Origin: RGIG1959 sp045637645
GTDB taxonomy: Bacteria; Bacillota; Clostridia; Oscillospirales; Acutalibacteraceae
Length of the DNA: 13,371 nt
Reading direction: 5' to 3'
Assembly (NCBI GenBank): GCA_045637645.1
Contig: JAZTZV010000090.1
Location: 1 to 13,371, forward strand
In this document: in pieces, positions 1 through 6,099 of the stretch
Layout: every line of letters begins with the position of its first letter
How positions within the stretch are numbered: the first letter of the stretch is position 1
Notes under the pieces: generated by a model
What the model was told of the DNA's origin: nothing
What the model saw: only the letters and a program-made list of their open reading frames with translations
The model's database searches: none
Program-made: the position numbers and the translations under genes

Positions 1-941
1 GTGATAACAATATCGCTCTCTTGCTCTTTACATACAATATGGTCAAAATCCGTTCCGTACAATCTTTGGCAACAATCCAACACTTCATTCAGCACCGTTT
101 CGTGCAACACTGTGGGTACTGGTGTTTGATCCGAAAAACCTCTTGCCGCAAAACGCGGAAGAAATCCATCTTTTAAAGCTGTTTCACGAACCCCACTTTG
201 TAGGATAATAGTTTGCAAACGCGCAGAGAACAACCGCCTGCAAACAGCATCACGATCAAACGACCAACTGTATTTGGTTGGCGTTACGCCATGCGTTTGT
301 AAGCGTTTCCAATACTCGCTATAGATGAAAGATACAATGTCATTATAGGTAGCATTATCAAGCGTAGCCTCCTGTTGTCCCGGTGCATCGTCAAGGCATA
401 CAAACACACCTCCCGGTTTCAACACACGATAGATTTCTTTGATTACCATTTCGGGAGTAGAGATCAGATGTAATACGCTGTTGGCAATCACGCAATCCAC
501 GCTGTGATCCGCAAGCGGTATTTCCAAAGCATTCATACGGCAAAGGGTGACGGTATCAAGCGACACGCCGTTATGCGCTGCCTTATCTTGCAACAATCGC
601 AACATTGCATTGGAAATATCACCCGCAATTACGCGTGTGCCATGACCGGCAAGTGGAACGGTCAAGCAACCGTCACCGCATCCCAAATCGAAAAGAACGC
701 CATTGGCAGTTATGCGGGATACTTCATCTGCAATCTTTCTGTCGTGCTCGTCGATTCGGTATGCCCGTTCACCGGAATAGGCTTTTCCAATATGCTCATA
801 ACCGATGTATTGCTGTTCGCCATCCGTTACGATATCCGGCGCATCGGACAATTGCCATATTCCGTTTTGCTTTTCAATTTCATGACCACATAGACAGGCG
901 GGCAGATTAAAGGAACGTTTGCAATGTGGGCAGAGAAACAT
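1..941 (-). CDS. Class I SAM-dependent methyltransferase with N-terminal zinc ribbon, 3' end cut by window edge
   Basis: An open frame starts at ATG 941 and stays open to base 1, giving 313 codons; the C-terminus lies outside the window. Residues 1-31 have a CxxC...CxC set (Cys4, Cys7, Cys16, Cys18) followed by an NGIWQLSD stretch, which resembles the zinc-binding Trm112-like ribbon seen before methyltransferase domains. Residues 82-91 (VLFDLGCGDG) are SAM-binding motif I, GDIS at 107-110 ends motif II, and RVLKPGG at 172-178 is the usual later motif. The ribosome binding site GGGAGG lies inside the last codons of the XRE1 gene, whose stop codon is only 2 nt away, so the two are translationally coupled. 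Family level is secure. The substrate (rRNA, tRNA, small molecule or antibiotic) cannot be read from the sequence. RlmA-type 23S rRNA methyltransferases also have an N-terminal zinc site, but the rest does not obviously match them. Confidence 0.9.
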   Translation of the reverse strand, partial: MFLCPHCKRSFNLPACLCGHEIEKQNGIWQLSDAPDIVTDGEQQYIGYEHIGKAYSGERAYRIDEHDRKIADEVSRITANGVLFDLGCGDGCLTVPLAGHGTRVIAGDISNAMLRLLQDKAAHNGVSLDTVTLCRMNALEIPLADHSVDCVIANSVLHLISTPEMVIKEIYRVLKPGGVFVCLDDAPGQQEATLDNATYNDIVSFIYSEYWKRLQTHGVTPTKYSWSFDRDAVCRRLFSARLQTIILQSGVRETALKDGFLPRFAARGFSDQTPVPTVLHETVLNEVLDCCQRLYGTDFDHIVCKEQESDIVI

Positions 942-943
942 GA

Positions 944-1618
944 TTAATCCTCCCGCTCATTGACATAGACGCTGACAATGTCAAGTGTTTCTACGGGTAA
1001 CGCGCCCTCCATGACAGCCGCTTCGATTTGGCTGATCAGATATTCCGCGTGAGGTAGCAACGGCTTGATTAAGCGCCAGTCAAGATCATGTGACAGGATC
1101 TTTTCAAAGATCACCGCTTTTGAAGCCGTATCCAAAAACGGCAATAGCATAGACAACAATGCTTCATCGGCGGTGTTGATCGTGATTGAATCCATCAAAT
1201 CTTGTATGGTGTCACTGCCTAAGTATTCCGCAAGGCTGACCAAATGCGAAATATCAATACCGTCTTTCTTGAAATTTGCGGCAAGACGATCCAGTACGCT
1301 CGGCTTTAAGAACGGTGCCAACTGTACAATATCGTCGATAGAGTCAGCAACAATCTCGGTGTCACCGGTTACGGCTTGCTTCAAAATATGGGCTTCACCT
1401 TCGGTCGGCTCTCCTGCTCGAATCAGCGTGTCTACGGTCACGTGAAAGAGATCGGCTATGTTGATCAATATAGCAATATCGGGAAAGCTGTCGCCGCGTT
1501 CGTAATTGGATACAGACTGCCTCGTCACACCAAGCTGATCGGCAAGTGCCGATTGTGTCATATCCGCCTCTTTGCGAAGCTTTGATATAAAGCTACCGAA
1601 TTTACGGGTATCAAACAT
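944..1618 (-). CDS. XRE1: XRE-family helix-turn-helix regulator, 224 aa
   Basis: The N-terminus (about residues 8-65) is a clear XRE/Cro-type helix-turn-helix with the signature MTQSALADQLGVTRQSVSNYERG. The remaining 160 residues are helical, with leucine-rich repeats of amphipathic character (LAPFLKPSVLDRL, LSMLLPFLDTA, LIKPLLPHAEYL) that suggest a short HEAT-like or dimerisation domain; I do not recognise a named family for it. The frame is open further upstream to 1717, but ATG 1618 is chosen because it has an ideal ribosome binding site (GGAGGTGAT, 5 nt before the ATG) and a TATAAT box directly upstream. The gene is translationally coupled to the downstream methyltransferase, so the pair probably works together, with XRE1 as an autoregulator of the operon. 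It differs in length and C-terminal sequence from the other four XRE proteins in the window. Confidence 0.9.
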   Translation of the reverse strand: MFDTRKFGSFISKLRKEADMTQSALADQLGVTRQSVSNYERGDSFPDIAILINIADLFHVTVDTLIRAGEPTEGEAHILKQAVTGDTEIVADSIDDIVQLAPFLKPSVLDRLAANFKKDGIDISHLVSLAEYLGSDTIQDLMDSITINTADEALLSMLLPFLDTASKAVIFEKILSHDLDWRLIKPLLPHAEYLISQIEAAVMEGALPVETLDIVSVYVNERED

Positions 1619-1636
1619 AACATCACCTCCGCTCTC

Positions 1637-1665
1637 ATTATATAAAAAGCAAAGTGAGTGCGCAA
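1637..1665 (-). promoter_or_regulatory. Sigma-A-type promoter of the XRE1-methyltransferase operon
   Basis: On the minus strand there is TTGCGC (1665-1660), a 17-bp spacer and a perfect TATAAT (1642-1637), followed by the ribosome binding site and ATG 1618. The -35 hexamer is the last six bases of the 23-bp inverted repeat at 1660-1682. Confidence 0.75.
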
Positions 1666-1682
1666 GCAAAGATTGCTTGCGC
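1660..1682. promoter_or_regulatory. 23-bp inverted repeat overlapping the XRE1 -35 box, candidate operator
   Basis: Perfect 10-bp arms GCGCAAGCAA (1660-1669) and TTGCTTGCGC (1673-1682) are separated by 3 nt. One arm contains the -35 hexamer of XRE1, so a dimer bound here would block RNA polymerase. The absence of a following T-tract argues against a terminator. By position it could be the XRE1 operator, and it could also influence the divergent XRE2 promoter about 54 bp away. The symmetry is seen directly; the binding protein is inference. Confidence 0.65.
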
Positions 1683-1735
1683 GGAACGTTCAACGCCTCG
1701 TTTAGTATTTCAATCAAAATTCAACAACGCGGTCA

Positions 1736-1764
1736 TTGCGTGTGACGATAAAGTTCGGTATAAT
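1736..1764 (+). promoter_or_regulatory. Sigma-A-type promoter of XRE2
   Basis: TTGCGT (1736-1741), a 17-bp spacer and TATAAT (1759-1764), about 45 nt upstream of the chosen start. It diverges from the XRE1 promoter. Confidence 0.75.
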
Positions 1765-1773
1765 GATAGCAGA

Positions 1774-1785
1774 ACAAGCGCTTGT
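1774..1785. promoter_or_regulatory. Palindrome ACAAGCGCTTGT in the XRE2 leader, candidate operator
   Basis: A perfect 12-bp palindrome centred 15.5 nt downstream of the -10 box, over the expected early transcribed region. Its core AAGCGCTT recurs at the same relative place in the XRE4 promoter, and AGGCGCCT occupies that place for XRE5. This fits a repressor-binding site of this XRE subgroup. Confidence 0.55.
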
Positions 1786-1809
1786 CAGACTGGAACAGGA
1801 GAGAGTGAT

Positions 1810-2826
1810 ATGACGATTCAAATAGCGAAAACGATGCGTGAGCTTCGCACATCCAAACAAAACACACAGGAACAATTAGCTTCTCATCTGGGCGTGACAG
1901 TACAAGCGGTTTCCAAATGGGAGCGTGGCGAGGGCTACCCCGATATTGCCTTGCTTCCGTCGATTGCCTCTTTCTATGGCGTGTCGGTTGATCATCTGCT
2001 CGGTGTGGACGAAACGGTGAAAGAGGAAAAACTCACAGAGTATAGACTCAAAAGCCAATCAAGCACCATGACAACGACCGCCCGCTTGAAGCTGTGGCGA
2101 GAAGCCTATGCCCAGTTTCCGAACGAGCCGTTCGTTCTTCACAATCTCGCATGGGCGCTTCGTCGGGATAACCTTGCCGACAATGCCGATGAAATTCAAA
2201 AGCTGTCCGAACGGCTTTTAAAAGAAGCCACGCAAAGCGGTGAATATTTCGGTGCGATCAATAATCTGTGCCGCATATATGCTCTCAGGGGTGATATGGA
2301 TACTGCCAAACACTATGCTTCGATGGCAGGGAGGTATATCGGTACGGAAAATCAGCTGATGATCCGTATTTTAGAGGGTGACGAAGCGGCAAGCTTCTGT
2401 CATTGGAACATACAAACACTTACCGACTTGATCGCTGACAACGCGGATGTGATGCTGAAAAAAGGCACATTTACAAACGAAGAACAACTTGCCGTTGTGA
2501 AACGAATTGTCGACCTGTTTGATCTTATGTTTACCGATGAGGATTGCAGCTTGTACCGCATGAGAGCTTGTGCGTGGGCAATGAAGCTGGCAACCTGCTA
2601 TGCACAGAAGGAAGATGCAGAAAGCACCCTTCATTGGATCGAACAAGCGTGGCGACACGCCGAAGCGTATGACAAGTTTTTGAGCGACGGAAACGCCGTT
2701 TCCAAAGAAAGTTTACCGCATCTCGCCGTTCAAAACCATCTCAAGGAGAAGGTAAAAAACGATCTTGATAAACCTTGCTTTGCCTTTCTCGGTGCAGCCA
2801 AAGATCGCATTTGCGAAGGAGGTTGA
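1810..2826 (+). CDS. XRE2: XRE helix-turn-helix regulator with helical TPR-like C-terminal domain, 338 aa
   Basis: Residues 4-62 form an XRE helix-turn-helix (TQEQLASHLGVTVQAVSKWERG, then PDIALLPSIASFYGVSVDHLLG). The rest is almost entirely predicted helix with repeat-like helical pairs, for example FPNEPFVLHNLAWALRR and EYFGAINNLCRIYALRGDMDTAKHYA, the latter very like a TPR unit. This HTH plus alpha-solenoid layout is the architecture of peptide-sensing RRNPP regulators (Rap/NprR/PlcR/PrgX type) and of many uncharacterised clostridial XRE proteins; the ligand is unknown. ATG 1810 is chosen over the longer frame from 1654 because of the AGGAGAG ribosome binding site and the promoter at 1736-1764. 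It is divergent from XRE1, convergent with XRE3, and paralogous to XRE3, XRE4 and XRE5, being closest in the HTH to XRE5. Confidence 0.88.
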   Translation: MTIQIAKTMRELRTSKQNTQEQLASHLGVTVQAVSKWERGEGYPDIALLPSIASFYGVSVDHLLGVDETVKEEKLTEYRLKSQSSTMTTTARLKLWREAYAQFPNEPFVLHNLAWALRRDNLADNADEIQKLSERLLKEATQSGEYFGAINNLCRIYALRGDMDTAKHYASMAGRYIGTENQLMIRILEGDEAASFCHWNIQTLTDLIADNADVMLKKGTFTNEEQLAVVKRIVDLFDLMFTDEDCSLYRMRACAWAMKLATCYAQKEDAESTLHWIEQAWRHAEAYDKFLSDGNAVSKESLPHLAVQNHLKEKVKNDLDKPCFAFLGAAKDRICEGG

Positions 2827-2892
2827 GAGTGGTGCAACAGGAATAGTATTTACCGACTATGTGCCGCGAATGATTTGCGAGATGTAAATAAG

Positions 2893-2930
2893 CAACACCC
2901 GCCGTGGGAGTAATCCCACGGCGGGTGTTG
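2893..2930. terminator. Strong 17-bp hairpin between convergent XRE2 and XRE3, likely terminator
   Basis: The arms 2893-2909 and 2914-2930 pair perfectly over 17 bp with a GTAA loop. The downstream sequence is only moderately T-rich (ACTTCTTATT on plus, CTTATTTACA on minus), so termination may be imperfect but bidirectional. It lies 66 bp after the XRE2 stop and 72 bp after the XRE3 stop. The inner core CCGCCGTGGG/CCCACGGCGG is shared with the hairpin after XRE4. The interval 2827-3002 holds no gene. Confidence 0.7.
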
Positions 2931-3002
2931 ACTTCTTATTCGGTTAATGGCATTATGATTTGATTTTCTCACGCAATGACTATAAATCCTACAGAAATTC
3001 TT

Positions 3003-4046
3003 TCATTCCATCGTATACTTCGCAAGGTGCGAAAGAACATCGCTGTTTTGCACCCATCCTTGCACACATTCTACACTCGACTCTCCCGAACCCGAACGGC
3101 CAAACGACCATCCTTCCAGAGGGAGTTCATCCAGCAGCGGGGATGTCAGATGATACTGTTCATATGTGTCGAAAAGCTCGTCCATCTTACGGGCGTGATG
3201 CATTGCTTCACGAATATGTGCAATCGCGCGTTCATCATCTCCTGCGTGTCCCGCTTCTCTTGCTTCCAAGTATGCGATTCGATACAAGTCGTAGTGAAAA
3301 CCGTAAACATTCTCGTCAGGGATCATGGCTTTGATGATCGCCTTTGCCGCTTTATACGAATACGGTTCGTCGGCATATCCGTACCACACCAACTTTTGTA
3401 CCAAATGGTAAAGATGTGTATACAGATAGCTTTGCTGTTGCCGACGCTTTTCAACACCCGTCGAACATCTGACAATCAATTGTTGTTTTTCGTCCTGAGA
3501 AAAAGGTGATGCCGGATACTGATCGGCATACCTCTTTGCTTCATCATATAATCCCTTTTCACAAAGTCTCGCTACGACACCCGGAATGGCGCGTGCTTTA
3601 ATGCTGTCATCATCCGTCTGTTTCAATACGATCAAAAATGTATCAAGTGCTTTGTCAAGTAAAGCCTCATTCTTTATAACAGCCCCTTTTACAGTTAATA
3701 CCCACGCATACTCACACAACCAGTACATATCCCCCGGAAACTCTTTTATTGCTGTTGCGGTAACTGCCAGCATCTCTTCGCAGTCCCCGTTTCTAAAGGT
3801 AGCATCATACGCATTTTTTAATTCTTCCTTCCGACGATCGGCCTCGGATGTTTCTGCCCCGAGCAATTCGTCGGTTGTAATACCAAAAATTTTGGCAAGT
3901 GGCACGATCAAAGACAGATCGGGCGATGCCGCTCCGTTTTCCCACTTGGATACGGCTTGACAAGAGACACAGAGGTAATTTGCTAAGGTTTCTTGCGTGA
4001 GGTCTTTTTGTTTTCGTAATTGTTTAATTCGTTCACCAATGGTCAT
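3003..4046 (-). CDS. XRE3: XRE helix-turn-helix regulator with helical TPR-like C-terminal domain, 347 aa
   Basis: The N-terminal helix-turn-helix spans about residues 4-62 (LTQETLANYLCVSCQAVSKWENG, then PDLSLIVPLAKIFGITTDELLG). The tail of about 285 residues is helical with solenoid character; IKEFPGDMYWLCEYAWVL corresponds to the same segment in XRE2, XRE4 and XRE5. ATG 4046 is preferred over ATG 4055 because AAAGGATG sits 8 nt before it but would touch the upstream ATG. Two cysteines (Cys26, Cys29) flank the HTH turn where the family usually has glycine and a polar residue, which is unusual. The gene diverges from XRE4. Its HTH tail resembles XRE4 more than XRE2 or XRE5. The ligand and target genes are unknown. 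Confidence 0.88.
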   Translation of the reverse strand: MTIGERIKQLRKQKDLTQETLANYLCVSCQAVSKWENGAASPDLSLIVPLAKIFGITTDELLGAETSEADRRKEELKNAYDATFRNGDCEEMLAVTATAIKEFPGDMYWLCEYAWVLTVKGAVIKNEALLDKALDTFLIVLKQTDDDSIKARAIPGVVARLCEKGLYDEAKRYADQYPASPFSQDEKQQLIVRCSTGVEKRRQQQSYLYTHLYHLVQKLVWYGYADEPYSYKAAKAIIKAMIPDENVYGFHYDLYRIAYLEAREAGHAGDDERAIAHIREAMHHARKMDELFDTYEQYHLTSPLLDELPLEGWSFGRSGSGESSVECVQGWVQNSDVLSHLAKYTME

Positions 4047-4075
4047 ACGTATCATCCTTTACTGCGACAATCTAT

Positions 4076-4085
4076 TGAGATCTCA
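4076..4085. promoter_or_regulatory. Palindrome TGAGATCTCA in the XRE3 leader, possible operator
   Basis: A perfect 10-bp palindrome centred about 10 nt downstream of the XRE3 -10 box. Its sequence and distance differ from the GCGC-centred palindromes of XRE2, XRE4 and XRE5, so it may be a separate operator or chance. Confidence 0.35.
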
Positions 4086-4090
4086 CATAC

Positions 4091-4119
4091 AGTATACCAC
4101 GACCATCACCAATCTACAA
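4091..4119 (-). promoter_or_regulatory. Sigma-A-type promoter of XRE3
   Basis: On the minus strand TTGTAG (4119-4114), a 17-bp spacer and TATACT (4096-4091), about 45 nt before ATG 4046. The rest of the 265-bp divergent interval between XRE3 and XRE4 (about 4120-4233) holds no supported gene. Confidence 0.65.
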
Positions 4120-4233
4120 TCGACCGTAATTTTACATACAATACAACCGATGGTTGAAAAATTCCACTGCCACTCAACTGTGTATCTGTTATTTCATCAA
4201 CCCACAGTTAAATGCTCGTTGCCGCACGCTCGC

Positions 4234-4262
4234 TGTACAAATCCCGCGAAAGCCGTTATACT
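4234..4262 (+). promoter_or_regulatory. Sigma-A-type promoter of XRE4
   Basis: TATACT at 4257-4262 is a good -10 box. The -35 assignment (TGTACA at 4234-4239, 17-bp spacer) matches the consensus at four of six positions and is less certain. Confidence 0.55.
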
Positions 4263-4270
4263 AAAAGCAG

Positions 4271-4286
4271 AAGGAAGCGCTTCTTT
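4271..4286. promoter_or_regulatory. GCGC-centred palindrome in the XRE4 leader, candidate operator
   Basis: GAAGCGCTTC (4274-4283) is a perfect 10-bp palindrome; with one mismatched pair it extends to 16 bp (4271-4286). Its core AAGCGCTT is identical to that in the XRE2 leader and is centred 16.5 nt downstream of the -10 box, against 15.5 nt for XRE2. Confidence 0.55.
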
Positions 4287-4311
4287 ACTTTTGTAAACGG
4301 AGATGAGAACG

Positions 4312-5373
4312 ATGACCATGAATATCGGCTATAACATCCGACGGCTCAGAAACAAAAACGGTATGACACAGGAACAGCTTGCCTCGCGCATGGGTGTCAC
4401 CTCGGCGGCGGTCAGCAAATGGGAATCGGGACAAAGTCTGCCCGATATCACGATGGTGATGCCGCTTAGCGCTTTGTTTGAGGTGACGACCGATGAACTG
4501 ATGGGATACGATGCCGCTGTCGCCGAGGCGGAGGTGGATGCCGTGCTCGAGCGGTACAACAAGCTGGAGCAAACGGGATATTATGATGAAGCAGATGCTT
4601 TGATCCGACAAGCGCGTGCCGATTATCCGTCCGACTATCGCGTGATAAACCGCTATATGTGGCATCTTGTCGGTGGCTCGGCAGATAACGATCCTGCTGT
4701 TTTGTTACAGCATGAAAAGGAGTTGACAGCGATCTGCGACTGCATTGAGGACGGATGCCGCGATCCGCATTTGCGGTTTGAGGCGATCACGATGCGTGCA
4801 AAACTGTTGCACGCTGTCGGCGACACCGAGAAAGCCGTTGCCACCTTGCAAACGTTACCGTCCTTCTATCAAACAGCAGGACAAAAAACCGAACAGCTTT
4901 TTGCGAAAGATACACCCGGCTACCGATATTGGAATGAACGCAATCTCATTGAGCTTGCCACCTTTGCGGCGACCAAGCTGTTTCGCTCGGTATGGTTTGA
5001 TGATACGCTTGATCTGACTGCACGCATTGAAAAAGCCGAAGCACTCGGCGATTTGTGTGCGGATATGTATCAACAAAACGGTCATATCGTTCTGTTGATC
5101 ACGGCTCATGCGCTTTTTGCCGCTTTGAGTTTAAAATGCCGAGATGCCGCCACGGCTGTTCGTGTAACCGAAAAACTGTTGGTTGTTTGCACGGCACTCA
5201 CCGATGCCACAAAGACGAACCGTGTTCTTGCCGATTATCTGACACGCACGTACCGCACCACCGATCTTGTCGCGTGGACGGCCAATGACCGAAAAACCTC
5301 TGCAAATCCCAACCATACGCGTTTACAGAAAAATGTTGACTATATGGCATTGCTTGACCGATTTGATGAATGA
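4312..5373 (+). CDS. XRE4: XRE helix-turn-helix regulator with helical TPR-like C-terminal domain, 353 aa
   Basis: The helix-turn-helix covers about residues 4-64 (MTQEQLASRMGVTSAAVSKWESG, then PDITMVMPLSALFEVTTDELMG). The C-terminal part of about 285 residues is helical: EQTGYYDEADALIRQARADYP resembles a TPR helix pair, and YPSDYRVINRYMWHL aligns with the equivalent segment of its paralogues. ATG 4312 is preferred over 4303 and 4318: the GGAG at 4299-4302 is 9 nt before it, while it abuts the upstream ATG. The gene has its own promoter, diverges from XRE3, and ends at a hairpin. It probably regulates itself through the palindrome in its leader; wider targets are unknown. Confidence 0.88.
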   Translation: MTMNIGYNIRRLRNKNGMTQEQLASRMGVTSAAVSKWESGQSLPDITMVMPLSALFEVTTDELMGYDAAVAEAEVDAVLERYNKLEQTGYYDEADALIRQARADYPSDYRVINRYMWHLVGGSADNDPAVLLQHEKELTAICDCIEDGCRDPHLRFEAITMRAKLLHAVGDTEKAVATLQTLPSFYQTAGQKTEQLFAKDTPGYRYWNERNLIELATFAATKLFRSVWFDDTLDLTARIEKAEALGDLCADMYQQNGHIVLLITAHALFAALSLKCRDAATAVRVTEKLLVVCTALTDATKTNRVLADYLTRTYRTTDLVAWTANDRKTSANPNHTRLQKNVDYMALLDRFDE

Positions 5374-5384
5374 TAATAACCGAA

Positions 5385-5412
5385 CCGCCGTGGGTGCTCT
5401 CTCCCACGGCGG
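5385..5412 (+). terminator. Hairpin after XRE4, possible terminator or processing signal
   Basis: Arms CCGCCGTGGG (5385-5394) and CCCACGGCGG (5403-5412) enclose an 8-nt loop, starting 11 bp after the XRE4 stop. No T-tract follows on the plus strand, so on its own it is a weak intrinsic terminator. The same arms form the core of the hairpin after XRE2. Confidence 0.5.
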
Positions 5413-5434
5413 CTAAAACACTCTTCTTCAAAAT

Positions 5435-5474
5435 AAGCAGCCCGCGATTCCTTGCATGGAATCGCGGGCTGCTT
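5435..5474 (-). terminator. Rho-independent terminator of the P-loop kinase gene, probably bidirectional
   Basis: A 17-bp perfect stem (5435-5451 with 5458-5474) has a 6-nt loop. On the minus strand the stem runs into TTATTTT directly after the kinase stop at 5483. On the plus strand it follows XRE4 and could back up the weaker hairpin there. Confidence 0.8.
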
Positions 5475-5482
5475 CGTTCTGT

Positions 5483-5998
5483 TTACAAATCGGTCGAAAC
5501 ATCATACACATCATCAATCCACGTATACGGCACACCGTGTTGCTTCGCGCGTTCAAGCACACGCGCATTGTCCTCTAAAACGCTTTCTAACGTGCAATAA
5601 CTGTCATCAACCCGATTCTCAATCACACTTGCAAATGCGCGAATATCGGAAAAATGAGCGCGAATATACGCTTCACTCATCACAAGGCAAATATGACGGA
5701 TATGTTTGCGATATAACGGTTCGAAATCCCGTTCCCAATCAAACGGAATGTAGCATCCTTCGACGATCAAATGTTGGTCGTTTTCGATGGCGGTTTTGAT
5801 CATCTCGCGCACGATCGGCCACAAAAGCGCCGTCAATTCGTCGTCACCGCTCATCGGCGTCAGCGTCGTATGCCCGCTTCGAATCAATCCCATTTTCAAA
5901 TGATCGATCGAGAGATACGGATAGCCGTACCGTTCCAGCAACCGTTGCGCAAGCACCGTTTTGCCCGTGTGCGACGCACCACTTATCAAAATGATCAT
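5483..5998 (-). CDS. Small P-loop nucleoside/nucleotide kinase-like ATPase, 171 aa
   Basis: The protein opens with a hydrophobic strand and Walker A motif (MIILISGASHTGKT, GxxxxGKT at residues 7-14), typical of the adenylate-kinase-like / AAA_33 group of small P-loop kinases. NDQHLIVEGCYIPFDWE (residues 73-89) is the probable second strand and acidic metal site. From memory, similar Firmicutes proteins carry annotations such as adenylate kinase or 2-phosphoglycerate kinase, but the true substrate is not known. The frame is open back to 6103, but that extension would run through the terminator at 6060-6092. ATG 5998 has GGTGAGGAAT before it and a good promoter at 6022-6050. The gene is monocistronic with its own terminator and has no visible link to the flanking regulators. 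Confidence 0.85.
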   Translation of the reverse strand: MIILISGASHTGKTVLAQRLLERYGYPYLSIDHLKMGLIRSGHTTLTPMSGDDELTALLWPIVREMIKTAIENDQHLIVEGCYIPFDWERDFEPLYRKHIRHICLVMSEAYIRAHFSDIRAFASVIENRVDDSYCTLESVLEDNARVLERAKQHGVPYTWIDDVYDVSTDL

Positions 5999-6021
5999 AT
6001 TCCTCACCGCCTTTTGAGAAC

Positions 6022-6050
6022 AGTATAGCACACAGCGACAACAAGCGCAA
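6022..6050 (-). promoter_or_regulatory. Sigma-A-type promoter of the P-loop kinase
   Basis: On the minus strand TTGCGC (6050-6045), a 17-bp spacer and TATACT (6027-6022), 23 nt before the start codon. The promoter begins only 9 bp after the terminator of the anti-sigma gene. Confidence 0.7.
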
Positions 6051-6059
6051 TCCACAAAC

Positions 6060-6092
6060 ACAAAAGCCGCGGAAGATTTCCGCGGCTTTTGT
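6060..6092 (-). terminator. Rho-independent terminator of the sigma/anti-sigma operon
   Basis: A 15-bp perfect stem (6060-6074 with 6078-6092) has a 3-nt loop, a GC core GCCGCGG and A/T-rich outer arms, so it ends in TTTTGT on the minus strand. It starts 7 bp after the anti-sigma stop. The symmetry would also let it act on the plus strand. Confidence 0.85.
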
Positions 6093-6099
6093 TCCATAA

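Noticed and set aside
504..910. Plus-strand open frames of 129 and 101 codons
   Set aside because: They lie antisense to the methyltransferase, have no ribosome binding site or domain, and their composition mirrors the real gene.
4151..4296. Possible small plus-strand peptide in the XRE3-XRE4 divergent region, considered as an RRNPP-type signal gene
   Set aside because: No ribosome binding site or signal peptide, and it overlaps the XRE4 promoter and palindrome.
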